Part shown: positions 27,898 through 37,175 of the stretch, in pieces
Position numbering within the stretch: the first letter of the stretch is position 1
Layout: every line of letters begins with the position of its first letter
From: Neisseria mucosa
GTDB lineage: Bacteria > Pseudomonadota > Gammaproteobacteria > Burkholderiales > Neisseriaceae
Assembly: GCA_003028315.1 (NCBI GenBank)
Contig: CP028150.1
Span: 2,294,001-2,358,000, forward strand
Reading direction: 5' to 3'
Length of the DNA stretch: 64,000 nt
The notes under the pieces: model-generated
Database searches by the model: none
Told to the model about the DNA's origin: nothing
Seen by the model: the letters and a program-made list of their open reading frames with translations, nothing else
Translations under genes and position numbers: made by a program

Positions 27898-29355
27898 ATG
27901 TCTGACAACTACTCCGCCCGCAAGGGAAAAACCTTCTTCGGGCATCCCATCCAGCTTTCTACTCTGTTCCACATCGAATTGTGGGAACGTTTCTCGTTTT
28001 ACGGTATGCAGGGTATCTTATTGATTTATCTGTATTACACTGCCGACAAAGGCGGTTTGGGCATAGACAAGTCGCTCGCCGGCGGCATCGTCGGCGCGTA
28101 CGGCGGCAGTGTTTATTTGTCCACCATACTCGGCGCATGGCTTGCCGACCGGATTTGGGGCGCGGAAAAAACGCTGTTTATTTCCGGCATCGTGGTCATG
28201 CTCGGACACATCGTTTTGGCAATCGCACCGGGTCTCTACGGTCTGCTGTGCGGCTTGGTACTTATCGCATTGGGCAGCGGCGGCGTGAAATCGTCGGCAA
28301 GCTCGATGGTCGGCTCGCTTTATGAGGCGGACGATATGAAGCCCCTGCGCGATGCGGGTTTTTCGATTTTCTATATCTCCATCAACATCGGCGGCTTCTT
28401 AGGCCCGCTCCTGACCGGCTTGCTGCAAACCGAGATGGGTTTCCACTATGGTTTCGGCGCGGCGGCAGTCGGTATGGCTTTGGGGCTGTGGCGTTACTCC
28501 GTCGGGCGCAAACTGCTGCCGCACACGCCTGCGCCCAATCCTTTGCGTCCTGAAAAAGTGAAAACCGCTGCGGCAATAGGTGTGTTGATTGTCTTAATTG
28601 TCGGCAGCCTGATTGCGTCAGACACGCTCAATTTGGACAACTTCTCCAAATTCCTGCTCGGCACGGTCATCCTCACCGTCATCGCCTATTTCGCGCGACT
28701 GCTCGGCAGCAGCCATGTGTCGTCTGAAAACAAACGCTACATCACCGCCTATATTCCGCTGTTTCTGACCATCTGCCTGTTTTGGGCTGTCTGGTTCCAA
28801 GTTTATACTGTGGCAACGGTGTACTTTGACGAAACGGTTGACCGAACCATAGGCGGCTGGACTGTCCCCGTTGCCTGGAAAGATTCCATCCAAAGCATGT
28901 GGGTCGTTCTCTTTTCCGGCGTGATGGCGGCGATTTGGACGAAAATGGGCAAACACCAGCCGAAAACCCCATTGAAATTTACATTGGCGATGATTGTCGT
29001 CGGCGTATCCTATCTTGGGTTTGTACCGTATATCTCATCCGGCACGCCCATGCCGATCATCGTTTTCGCGCTGATCCTGCTTGCCATCACCATAGGCGAA
29101 CTCATGATCTCTCCGATTTCGCTTTCCGTTTCCACCAAAATCGCCCCACCCATGTTCAAAACCCAAATGGTCGCGCTCAATTTCTTAGGGCTCTCATTGG
29201 GCTTCACTTTGGGCGGCGTGCTGTTTAAAGAAGGATTCAACGATAAAGCACCGCTGGATTTCTACTGGATGCTTTGCGGCATAGGCGTGATAACCGGTGT
29301 GGTATTGTTATTGCTTGTTCCCGTTTTGAATAAAATGCTCAAAGGCGCGGATTAA
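27898..29355 (+). CDS. POT-family proton-dependent di-/tripeptide transporter
   Basis: A 485-residue inner-membrane transporter with about 14 membrane helices. The POT family motif ELWERFSFYGMQGIL (ExxERFxxYG, proton coupling) lies at the first helix, and GSGGVKSSASSM corresponds to the PTR2 second signature. It should import di- and tripeptides with protons. ATG 27898 is chosen for the GGAG ribosome site nearby and the usual short N-terminus; an upstream in-frame ATG (27832) is rejected. Ends at a DUS terminator. Confidence 0.93.
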   Translation: MSDNYSARKGKTFFGHPIQLSTLFHIELWERFSFYGMQGILLIYLYYTADKGGLGIDKSLAGGIVGAYGGSVYLSTILGAWLADRIWGAEKTLFISGIVVMLGHIVLAIAPGLYGLLCGLVLIALGSGGVKSSASSMVGSLYEADDMKPLRDAGFSIFYISINIGGFLGPLLTGLLQTEMGFHYGFGAAAVGMALGLWRYSVGRKLLPHTPAPNPLRPEKVKTAAAIGVLIVLIVGSLIASDTLNLDNFSKFLLGTVILTVIAYFARLLGSSHVSSENKRYITAYIPLFLTICLFWAVWFQVYTVATVYFDETVDRTIGGWTVPVAWKDSIQSMWVVLFSGVMAAIWTKMGKHQPKTPLKFTLAMIVVGVSYLGFVPYISSGTPMPIIVFALILLAITIGELMISPISLSVSTKIAPPMFKTQMVALNFLGLSLGFTLGGVLFKEGFNDKAPLDFYWMLCGIGVITGVVLLLLVPVLNKMLKGAD

Positions 29356-29378
29356 AAACCGCTCTGAGCAAGACATAC

Positions 29379-29422
29379 AAAAGGTCGTCTGAAACCTGAA
29401 TCTTGGTTTTCAGACGACCTTT
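29379..29422. terminator. DUS inverted-pair terminator between convergent genes
   Basis: DUS pair between the POT transporter (stop 29355) and leftward mnmE (stop 29445). Confidence 0.65.
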
Positions 29423-29444
29423 CGCGTATGGATAAGGTTTAATC

Positions 29445-30809
29445 TTATTTGCCGATGCAGAAGCGCGAGAAAATCACGCCTAGCAAATCGTCGGCGGTAA
29501 ATTCGCCGGTGATTTCGCTGCACGCGTTTTGGGCGAGGCGCAGGTGTTCGGCGAAAAGCTCGATTTGGTTGTTGTCGCAGAGGGCGGCGTTTTCCAGCTC
29601 GGCTTCGGCTTCGTGCAGGGCGTTGAGATGGCGGCTGCGGGCGAGGAACAGGCTTTCGCTTTCGCCCTGCCAGCCGATTTCCTGCAACAGTGCGTGTTTG
29701 AGCAAATCGAGACCCGCGCCGGTTTTGGCGGACAGGCTGATGACGGTGTCCGCGCCGGTTTGCGCGAGGCCGTCTGAACGGACGGCGACGGGTTCGCCGG
29801 TCAGGTCGGCTTTGTTGTGGATTTCGATTTTTTTCAAACCTTCGGGCAGGCTGTTCAAAATGGCTTGGGTTTTGGCGTTCACGCCTTCGCGCGGGTCAAT
29901 CAGAATCAGGGCGACATCGGCTTCGGAGACGGCTTTGCGGCTGCGCTCGATGCCGATTTGTTCGACCACGTCGTCGGTTTCGCGCAGGCCGGCGGTGTCG
30001 ATGATGTGGACGGGCACGCCGTCGAGGGTGATTTGTTCGCGCACGGTGTCGCGGGTGGTGCCGGCGATGTCGGTTACGATGGCGATGTCGTCGCCCGCCA
30101 AGGCGTTGAGCAGGCTGGATTTGCCGACGTTGGGCGCGCCGACGAGGACGACGTTCATGCCTTCGCGCAAAATCGCGCCTTGTTCCGCGCTGGCAAGGAC
30201 GGTTTTCAGACGACCTTGCAGGGCTTGGAGCTTGCCGCGCGCGTCGGCGGCTTCGAGAAAATCGATGTCTTCTTCGGGGAAGTCCAGCGTGGCTTCGACC
30301 AGCATCCGCAGGGTGATAAGGTCGTCCACCAGCTCGTGTATGTGTCGGGAAAACGCGCCTTTTAACGAACGCAACGCCATGCGTGCGGCGGACTTGCTGG
30401 AGGCGTCGATGAGGTCGGCGACGCTTTCGGCTTGGGCAAGGTCGAGTTTGTTGTTGAGGAAGGCGCGTTTGGTAAATTCGCCCGGCTCTGCCATACGCGC
30501 GCCCAGTTCGAGGCAGCGCGAAAGCAGCATGTCCATCACGACGGGGCCGCCGTGTCCCTGCAATTCAATCACGTCTTCGCCGGTAAAGCTGGCGGGGGCG
30601 GCGAAGTAGAGCAGGATGCCGTTGTCTATCGGCTGCCCGTCGCCGCCGAGAAAGTCGGTGTAAAGCGCGGTGCGCGGTTTGGGCGTTTTGCCGCCGCTGA
30701 GTGTTTGTGCCAAAGGCAGCAGGTTTTTGCCGGAAAGGCGGATAACGCCGACGCCGCCGCGTCCGGGGGCGGTGGCGATGGCGGCGATGGTGGGTTGGGA
30801 TGCGGACAT
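29445..30809 (-). CDS. mnmE: tRNA modification GTPase MnmE
   Basis: With MnmG, MnmE makes the cmnm5 modification of wobble uridine in tRNA. The 454-residue protein has the N-terminal tetrahydrofolate-binding domain ([21 protein letters not shown]), a G domain in the helical part ([24 protein letters not shown]), and the C-terminal FCIGK with the catalytic cysteine. Internal DUS encodes GRLKT. Confidence 0.97.
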   Translation of the reverse strand: MSASQPTIAAIATAPGRGGVGVIRLSGKNLLPLAQTLSGGKTPKPRTALYTDFLGGDGQPIDNGILLYFAAPASFTGEDVIELQGHGGPVVMDMLLSRCLELGARMAEPGEFTKRAFLNNKLDLAQAESVADLIDASSKSAARMALRSLKGAFSRHIHELVDDLITLRMLVEATLDFPEEDIDFLEAADARGKLQALQGRLKTVLASAEQGAILREGMNVVLVGAPNVGKSSLLNALAGDDIAIVTDIAGTTRDTVREQITLDGVPVHIIDTAGLRETDDVVEQIGIERSRKAVSEADVALILIDPREGVNAKTQAILNSLPEGLKKIEIHNKADLTGEPVAVRSDGLAQTGADTVISLSAKTGAGLDLLKHALLQEIGWQGESESLFLARSRHLNALHEAEAELENAALCDNNQIELFAEHLRLAQNACSEITGEFTADDLLGVIFSRFCIGK

Positions 30810-31292
30810 GGCTGGCTCGTATCGGGAATTTGATGAGCAGTATTATATAGTGATTTCACAATGATAAAGGTCGTCTGAAAACAAGAGGCAGGCGAGGTTT
30901 ATTTGCTACCGTACCGAATCGATAAAAAGAAAGAAATTGTCGAACTTCTGGAAAGAAGTGTGGAACAGACGCCGGGCAAGGCTCGAAATCACTTGCACGC
31001 GCTCTCGGACACCCTGTCGGGTAGGCTGCGGTATCGAGATTTTCACCGCTTTTCCAACGTCTGCATGGGATAATATCATGCTTACATTAAGAATAAATAA
31101 TATTTCAGAAGGACAAAAGGTCGTCTGAAAAAGGGAGATTTAAGGTTTCAGACGACCTTTTGCCTTTCCGCTTTCTTTGCATATTCTTTGTCTAACTTGA
31201 CATTTCCTTGCTGTCGCAACACCATAAAGGCAGATTCGGCAGCCGGTTCGAGCCTGCCGTCGTGTTTTTTATCAACCGAAAGGCTATCTACG
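30810..31292. other. Intergenic region between mnmE and the OPT transporter, with an unexplained GC-rich core
   Basis: Holds a single DUS (30866), a DUS inverted pair with T-run (31115-31162), and between them a GC-rich stretch (about 30950-31050) with local dyads such as GACACCCTGTCGGGT and TCGAAATC...ATCGAGATT. No convincing reading frame was seen. The core could be a structured RNA or a gene remnant. Confidence 0.4.
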
Positions 31293-33317
31293 ATGACACA
31301 ATCCACTCACGATCCTTACGCGGATTACCGCGAGCTGACGCTTCGGGGCATGATACTCGGTGCGCTGATTACCGTTATCTTTACCGCGTCGAACGTTTAC
31401 CTCGGTTTGAAAGTCGGTCTGACCTTTGCTTCGTCGATTCCGGCGGCGGTGATTTCGATGGCGGTTTTGAAGTTTTGCAAAGGCAGCAATATTTTGGAAA
31501 ACAATATGGTGCAGACGCAGGCTTCGGCGGCGGGTACGCTTTCGACCATCATCTTCGTCCTGCCCGGTTTGCTGATGGCGGGCTACTGGAGCGGTTTTCC
31601 GTTTTGGCAGACGACGCTTTTATGTATTGCCGGCGGGATTTTGGGGGTGATTTTCACCATTCCGCTGCGTTACGCGATGGTGGTGAAAAGCGAGTTGCCT
31701 TATCCCGAAGGCGTGGCGGCAGCGGAGATTTTGAAAGTCGGCAGCCACGAGGAAGAGGAAGGCCGTCAGGGCGGCAGCGGCATTAAAGAGCTGGCGGCAG
31801 GCGGCGCGTTGGCGGGCTTTATGAGCTTTTGTTCCAACGGTTTGCGCGTGATTGCCGACAGCGCGAGTTATTGGTTTAAAAGCGGCACGGCGATTTTCCA
31901 ACTGCCGATGGGCTTTTCGCTGGCATTGTTGGGCGCGGGCTACTTGGTCGGACTGACGGGCGGTATCGCCATCCTGCTGGGCATTTCGATTGCTTGGGGC
32001 ATTGCCGTGCCGTATTTTTCATCGCACATTCCGCAGCCTGCCGATATGGAAATGGCAGCGTTTGCGATGAAGCTGTGGAAGGAAAAAGTACGCTTTATCG
32101 GCGCGGGTACCATCGGTATCGCGGCGGTTTGGACGCTTTTGATGCTGCTCAAGCCGATGCTCGAAGGCCTGAGAATGTCGTTCAAGAGTTTCGGCGGCGG
32201 TACGCCCGCTGCGGAACGCGCCGAACAGGATTTGTCACCTAAAGCCATGATTTTTTGGGTATTGTCCATGATGCTGATTTTGGGCGTATCGTTTTATCAC
32301 TTTATCGGCGATTCGCACATTACGGGTGGCATGGCTTGGCTTTTGGTGGTCGTTTGCACGCTTTTGGCTTCCGTCATCGGCTTTTTGGTCGCCGCTGCCT
32401 GCGGTTATATGGCAGGTTTGGTCGGCTCGTCTTCCAGCCCGATTTCCGGCGTGGGCATCGTTTCCATCGTTATCATTTCGCTGGTGTTGTTGGTCGTGGG
32501 CGAATCCGGCGGCTTGATGGCGGATGAAGCCAACCGCAAATTCCTGCTGGCGCTGACCTTGTTCTGCGGCTCAGCAGTGATTTGTGTGGCTTCGATTTCC
32601 AACGACAACCTGCAAGACTTGAAAACCGGCTACCTGCTCAAAGCAACGCCGTGGAGGCAACAGATTGCGTTGATTATCGGCTGTATCGTAGGCGCATTCG
32701 TCATCTCGCCCGTGTTGGAACTGCTCTACGAAGCTTATGGCTTTACCGGCGCAATGCCGCGCGAAGGCATGGACGCGGCGCAGGCTTTGGCGGCTCCCCA
32801 AGCGACTTTGATGACGACCATCGCCTCGGGCATTTTCGCCCACAACCTCGAATGGGCGTACATCTTCACCGGAATCGCGATCGGCGCGGTGTTGATCGTC
32901 GTCGATTTGGTGTTGAAAAAATCGTCCGGCGGCAAACGCGCACTGCCCGTCCTCGCCGTCGGCATGGGCATCTACCTGCCCCCGTCCGTCAATATGCCCA
33001 TCGTGATCGGCGCAGTGTTGGCGGCGGTGTTGAAACACATCATCGGCAAGAAAGCGGAAAACCGTGAAGGTCGTCTGAAAAACGCCGAGCGTATCGGAAC
33101 CTTGTTCTCCGCCGGTTTGATTGTCGGCGAAAGCCTGGTCGGCGTAGTGATGGCATTCATCATCGCCTTCTCCGTGACCAACGGCGGCTCCGACGCCCCG
33201 CTCGCGCTGGGTCTAGAAAACTGGGAAACCACCGCATCCTGGCTGGGACTGGCATTCTTCATCACAGGCATGGTGTTCTTCGCCCAACGCGTGTTGAAAG
33301 CAGGACGCGTCAAGTAA
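31293..33317 (+). CDS. OPT-family oligopeptide transporter
   Basis: A 674-residue polytopic inner-membrane protein of the OPT superfamily, with about 15-16 helices. Family landmarks include LTFASSIPAAVISMAVLKF near the N-terminus, NNMVQTQASAAGTLST, KSELPYPEGVAAAEIL, SSSSPISGVG and LPPSVNMPIVIGA near the end. OPT proteins carry oligopeptides or metal chelates in symport with protons; the substrate here is not known. ATG 31293 gives MTQSTHDPYADYRELTLRG after AAAGG; a longer frame from 31188 has an implausible Cys/Ser-rich N-terminus. Internal DUS encodes GRLKN. Confidence 0.93.
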   Translation: MTQSTHDPYADYRELTLRGMILGALITVIFTASNVYLGLKVGLTFASSIPAAVISMAVLKFCKGSNILENNMVQTQASAAGTLSTIIFVLPGLLMAGYWSGFPFWQTTLLCIAGGILGVIFTIPLRYAMVVKSELPYPEGVAAAEILKVGSHEEEEGRQGGSGIKELAAGGALAGFMSFCSNGLRVIADSASYWFKSGTAIFQLPMGFSLALLGAGYLVGLTGGIAILLGISIAWGIAVPYFSSHIPQPADMEMAAFAMKLWKEKVRFIGAGTIGIAAVWTLLMLLKPMLEGLRMSFKSFGGGTPAAERAEQDLSPKAMIFWVLSMMLILGVSFYHFIGDSHITGGMAWLLVVVCTLLASVIGFLVAAACGYMAGLVGSSSSPISGVGIVSIVIISLVLLVVGESGGLMADEANRKFLLALTLFCGSAVICVASISNDNLQDLKTGYLLKATPWRQQIALIIGCIVGAFVISPVLELLYEAYGFTGAMPREGMDAAQALAAPQATLMTTIASGIFAHNLEWAYIFTGIAIGAVLIVVDLVLKKSSGGKRALPVLAVGMGIYLPPSVNMPIVIGAVLAAVLKHIIGKKAENREGRLKNAERIGTLFSAGLIVGESLVGVVMAFIIAFSVTNGGSDAPLALGLENWETTASWLGLAFFITGMVFFAQRVLKAGRVK

Positions 33318-34108
33318 GTTGGGTTTGAAAATAAAGAGGTCGTCTGAAAACTTGGGATTCAGGTTTTCAGACGACCTTGTTTTTATCTGCGGTCTTCAAT
33401 CTCTCTCGTCTGGCTGGGGAGGGGGGCTACAGGCTGAACGAATTTGATTTTACCCAAAGCCATAGAACCACCCCCATCCTAACCTTCCCCCGCCGGACGG
33501 GGGAAGGAACAGATTGCCGTTGAAGCAAACCGTAGCGTGGGCTTTGCCCGCGATATGAATGCCAAAATGAAAGCACATTCGGCTATTGTCTGATTTTGAT
33601 TACTTAAATGATGGATTTCGTGGGCAAAGCCCACGCTACTTGAGTTATCCAAAATCTGTATTGATTGAATACACGGGTCACGGGTATGAACGGGTTTGTT
33701 TCTTTAAAACCCGAATCTTAAAGTTTCAGACGACCTCGTTTTTATCCGAAAACCGCCCCCTCTCCCGTCTGGCGGGAGAGGGCTGGGGAGAGGGTGGCTC
33801 TACGGGGCAAACGAATTTGATTTTACCCAGAGCCATAGAACCACCCCCATCCTAACCTTCCCCCGCCCGACTGGGGAAGGGACAGGTTGCCGTTGAAGCA
33901 ATCCGTAGCGTGGGCTTTGCCTGCGAAATGAATACACGGAAACAGATAACTGATTCAGATTATTAAACAGCAGATTTCGTGGGCAAAGCCCTCGCTACGG
34001 GTTCGGTTGCTCCAAGTATGTATCGAGTCAATAAAAAGGTCGTCTGAAACCTTGAATTTCAAGTTTCAGACGACCTTTTTCATGCCTGCTATATTATGGT
34101 GAAACCCG
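33318..34108. repeat. Intergenic block with two copies of the composite dispersed repeat and DUS pairs
   Basis: DUS pair at 33335-33380 (terminator of the OPT gene) and 34033-34080 (beside the leftward L,D-transpeptidase stop). Between them are two copies (about 33400-33650 and 33750-34010) of the unit seen at 0.6 kb: CCCTCTCCC-type arms, CCACCCCCATCCTAACCTTC, and GTGGGCAAAGCCCAC palindromes. No gene. Confidence 0.75.
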
Positions 34109-34540
34109 TCAAATCACTTCCAAAACAAAATATTGGCGCAATTTGTCGTACACTTTGTCGGTTACGTTGATGCAGCCGTTGGTGATGATGCGGTCGGAGA
34201 CGACGTTGGAAGCGATGCGCTGCATACGGCGCTCGGAGGGTTTGAGCGTCCAGACGCGGTGCAGGGCGAAGAGGAAGTCTTTTTCCTGCTTGAAGCCGAT
34301 GATTTCGCCGCCGTAGCCGGGTTTGGAAGTCTTCATCAACTGCATATCAAATGTGCCTTTCGGCGTGGTTTTGCCGATGAGCACGGGGTAACACTGGGCA
34401 TCGTCGGTGAAACACAGCTCGGCTTTGGCGGTGTTGACGATGACTTTTTTGCGTTGCATGTATTCTTTGGCGGCATCGGCTGCGGCAAAGCTGTTCAGCC
34501 CTGCCAGCAGCGATACGCCGAGGATGATTCTTTTAAACAT
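34109..34540 (-). CDS. L,D-transpeptidase (YkuD-like) family protein, exported
   Basis: A 143-residue secreted protein with signal peptide (cleavage about SFAAADA). The YkuD-type active-site pattern is present but modified: His in FALHRVWTL, then RIITNGCINV where the family usually has SHGC(V/I)R/N. The cysteine is kept, the histidine before GC is Asn, so activity is uncertain. The family cross-links peptidoglycan or attaches proteins to it in the periplasm. It lies 9 bases after a BamE-like lipoprotein gene on the same strand. Confidence 0.75.
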   Translation of the reverse strand: MFKRIILGVSLLAGLNSFAAADAAKEYMQRKKVIVNTAKAELCFTDDAQCYPVLIGKTTPKGTFDMQLMKTSKPGYGGEIIGFKQEKDFLFALHRVWTLKPSERRMQRIASNVVSDRIITNGCINVTDKVYDKLRQYFVLEVI

Positions 34541-34549
34541 GTTTTCCTG

Positions 34550-35080
34550 TTATTTGCGGATGCGGTGGTGGGTTTCGGGCGCAACCTCGCGGATGATGAT
34601 TTGAGGTTCAGGCGCGGGTTGTGGGGCAACTTCTTGTACGGGCGGGCAGACGGCGTCTTCCGGGAAGACGGCTTTCCAATGGAAGCTGCGGGCGTATTTA
34701 TGTTTGTCAAACAAGACTTTGTATTGGCAGGTGGTAATGCCTTCTACGCCGGAGCCGATGTCGGGATTGGCGGGAACGCCGGGAGTGCGGAAGTGGAAGA
34801 GGTAGTTCCATTCACGCACGCCGAACATACCTTCATCGTAGTGCGGACGGCCGAGGATTTTGTAAATGTCGTCTTTGCTCAGACCCGGTTTCATCTGTTC
34901 GAGTTCATCGGCGGTAGGGAATGTGCCTTGGTTTTTGTTGAAGGTTACGGAGTAGGGTTTCGGAAAGACGGGGTTGTCCGTCGTTCCGTCGGCTTTAACG
35001 TGGCTTTTGCCGGCGCAGGCGGACAATACGGCTGCGGCAGCGAGGTAAAGGGCGGTTTTGGCGATGCGGGACGTTTTCAT
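34550..35080 (-). CDS. BamE/SmpA-like outer-membrane lipoprotein with C-terminal extension
   Basis: A 176-residue lipoprotein (signal MKTSRIAKTALYLAAAAVLSAC, lipobox LSAC at Cys22). The segment NQGTFPTADELEQMKPGLSKDDIYKILG...EWNYLFHF matches the BamE/SmpA-OmlA fold, which is followed by a long Pro/Glu-rich tail not present in E. coli BamE. It is either a BamE homologue or one of the SmpA-domain paralogues. ATG 35080 is preferred because it starts the lipoprotein signal. It is cotranscribed with the L,D-transpeptidase gene. Confidence 0.8.
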   Translation of the reverse strand: MKTSRIAKTALYLAAAAVLSACAGKSHVKADGTTDNPVFPKPYSVTFNKNQGTFPTADELEQMKPGLSKDDIYKILGRPHYDEGMFGVREWNYLFHFRTPGVPANPDIGSGVEGITTCQYKVLFDKHKYARSFHWKAVFPEDAVCPPVQEVAPQPAPEPQIIIREVAPETHHRIRK

Positions 35081-35416
35081 GGTTAATCCTTTTTCATGTT
35101 GGCGGCTTCGGTTATGCCTCTGCCGCATGGAAAAATACGATTTACCCGCACGCTGCCCTTTGTGCAGATGCCGTTTATTGTCACTTTGTAACAATTTCAT
35201 ACGAATATAATTGGAAATGATGGTACATCGGCTTCAGGCAAGCGTGTGTCCGGGTCGGGTAAAATCGCGTTACTGGTTGTTTATTTTGATGTTTAATCAA
35301 ATTTAAGGCGAAATGTTAATTTCTTGTTCAGATTCCATGCAAGTTTTATGCCAATTTTTTAAAAAGGTCGTCTGAAACGCTTATCCGTGTTTCAGACGAC
35401 CTTTCGCTTTCAGGAT
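35081..35416. other. Intergenic region with AT-rich promoter zone and DUS terminator
   Basis: AT-rich from about 35270 to 35360; a DUS pair at 35361-35405 lies just past the stop of the leftward MBL gene (35417). No gene seen. Confidence 0.5.
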
Positions 35417-36049
35417 TTAAAAAAACGGATTGTGCCGTTTTTCATGCCCGATGTCGGTCATTCTGCCGTGTCCCGCGATGACGCGGGTGTCTTCGGGCAG
35501 GACGAACAGTTTGGTGCGGATATTATGGATGAGGTCGGCGTGGTTGCCGCGCGGAAAGTCGGTTCTGCCTATGGTTTCGTAAAACAATACGTCGCCGGCG
35601 ATGAGCAGCCCTGCTTCGGCGCAGTAGAAAACGACGTGACCGGGCGTGTGACCGGGGATGTGCAGGACTTGGAAGGCGTGGCTGCCGACCTTGAGCGTTT
35701 CGCCTTCGGTCAGCCAGCGGGTCGGCTCGAATGCGGGGGAAACGGGAAAGCCGTATTGGGCGGTCGTTTCGGGCAGGGCTTGGAGCAGGAAATCGTCGTC
35801 TGCATGAGGGCCGATGACGGGGACGGGGCAGTGTTCCCGCAATTCCACCACGCCGCCGGCATGGTCGAGGTGTCCGTGGGTCAGCCAAATGGCGGTCAGG
35901 GTGAGGTTTTTCGCGTCCAGCTCTTGCAGGAGGTAGGGAACATCGCCGCCGACATCGGTCAGGACGGCTTCGCGGGTTTCGTCATCCCACAAAAGGGTAC
36001 AGTTTTGGCGGAAAGGGGTAACGGCAATGATTTCGGCTTGAAGTGCCAT
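35417..36049 (-). CDS. Metallo-beta-lactamase-fold hydrolase (glyoxalase II-like, YcbL type)
   Basis: A 210-residue MBL-fold protein with the zinc motif THGHLDHAGG, HIPGHTPGHVVFY, and GDVLFYETIGRTDFP with the metal-bridging Asp. Single-domain size and the GRTDFP element match the YcbL glyoxalase-II-like group. It is likely a cytoplasmic thioester hydrolase, but the substrate is not proven. Confidence 0.88.
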   Translation of the reverse strand: MALQAEIIAVTPFRQNCTLLWDDETREAVLTDVGGDVPYLLQELDAKNLTLTAIWLTHGHLDHAGGVVELREHCPVPVIGPHADDDFLLQALPETTAQYGFPVSPAFEPTRWLTEGETLKVGSHAFQVLHIPGHTPGHVVFYCAEAGLLIAGDVLFYETIGRTDFPRGNHADLIHNIRTKLFVLPEDTRVIAGHGRMTDIGHEKRHNPFF

Positions 36050-36190
36050 GAGGCGGGATTCCTTGGGTAGTGGTTGGACGGGTATTGAACTTCGTTGAAA
36101 CGATGAAGCGATGTTTTCAGACGACCTTCGGTCTGTTTATGCGGTATCATTATTATATTTGAAATAATCACTCACATTACTGGAACGTTT

Positions 36191-37009
36191 ATGAGAACTT
36201 CAATGCAGGGCATGATACCGATTTTTGCCGCTTTTTTCATCCAAACGGCGCTCGGCGCGGATTTGATGCTGGCGCAGGAATACAAAGACCAAGACATTAC
36301 AGGCTGGGCGATGAGCGAGAAGCTCGACGGCGTGCGCGCATATTGGGACGGGCGGCAACTGATCAGCAGGCAGGGCTACGCGTTCACGCCGCCCAAAGGT
36401 TTTACCGCGCAGTTCCCGCCCTATCCGCTCGACGGCGAGCTGTATAGCGGGCGCGGACAGTTTGAACAGATTTCCGCCGCCGTGCGCTCGTCTTCCGGCG
36501 ACTGGCGCGGCATCCGCCTGCACGTTTTCGACGTACCCAAAGCGCAGGGCAATCTCTACCAACGCCTCGCAGTCGCAACGCAATGGCTGAAAACGCATCC
36601 GAACGCGCCGATCACCATCATCCCGCAAATCAAAGTGCGCGACCGGCAGCACGCGATGGATTTTTTGAAACAAATCGAAGCGCAGGGCGGCGAAGGCGTG
36701 ATGCTGCGCCAGCCGGAATCGCGTTACAGCGGCGGCAGGAGCAGCCAATTATTGAAGCTGAAAAGCCAATACGACGACGAATGCACGGTAACGCGGCATT
36801 ATGAAGGCAAAGGGCGCAACGCCGGACGGCTGGGCGCAGTCGGCTGCAAAAACCGACACGGCGAATTCCGTATCGGAAGCGGCTTCAAAGACAAAGACCG
36901 CGACAACCCGCCCAAAATCGGCGCGGTCATCACATACCGCTACCGCGGCTTCACACAAAAAGGCACGCCGAAATTTGCCACGTTTGTGCGGGTCAGGACG
37001 GACAGGTGA
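36191..37009 (+). CDS. ligE: Periplasmic ATP-dependent DNA ligase LigE
   Basis: A 272-residue minimal ATP-dependent DNA ligase with a signal peptide (about residues 1-23, FFIQTALGAD). The nucleotidyl-transferase motif I is SEKLDGVRAYWDG with the AMP-accepting Lys44; later motifs include LDGELYSGRG and GGEGVMLRQP, then a short OB domain to the end. Exported LigE enzymes are found in naturally competent bacteria and Neisseria, where a role in joining extracellular or incoming DNA has been proposed. The context (DUS-rich genome, PilT/PilU) fits that view but does not prove it. Confidence 0.92.
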   Translation: MRTSMQGMIPIFAAFFIQTALGADLMLAQEYKDQDITGWAMSEKLDGVRAYWDGRQLISRQGYAFTPPKGFTAQFPPYPLDGELYSGRGQFEQISAAVRSSSGDWRGIRLHVFDVPKAQGNLYQRLAVATQWLKTHPNAPITIIPQIKVRDRQHAMDFLKQIEAQGGEGVMLRQPESRYSGGRSSQLLKLKSQYDDECTVTRHYEGKGRNAGRLGAVGCKNRHGEFRIGSGFKDKDRDNPPKIGAVITYRYRGFTQKGTPKFATFVRVRTDR

Positions 37010-37021
37010 AAGCGGATGGAT

Positions 37022-37070
37022 GAAAGGTCGTCTGAAAACCGTATTTTTAAGTTTTCAGACGACCTTTTTA
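37022..37070 (+). terminator. DUS inverted-pair terminator after ligE
   Basis: Perfect DUS pair with T-run 13 bases past the ligE stop. Confidence 0.7.
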
Positions 37071-37175
37071 TAAAGATGGATGGATACTGAATCGGTTTTC
37101 TGCTTTGGGGGCGGGAAGGGGTGGCTTTGGCATATGGTGTACAATTTTCGTTTGATTGGTTTCATAAAGAGATAA

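Noticed and set aside
30937..31128. 63-codon rightward frame between mnmE and the OPT gene
   Set aside because: Runs into a DUS, lacks a ribosome site and has no recognisable features; kept only as part of an unexplained region.
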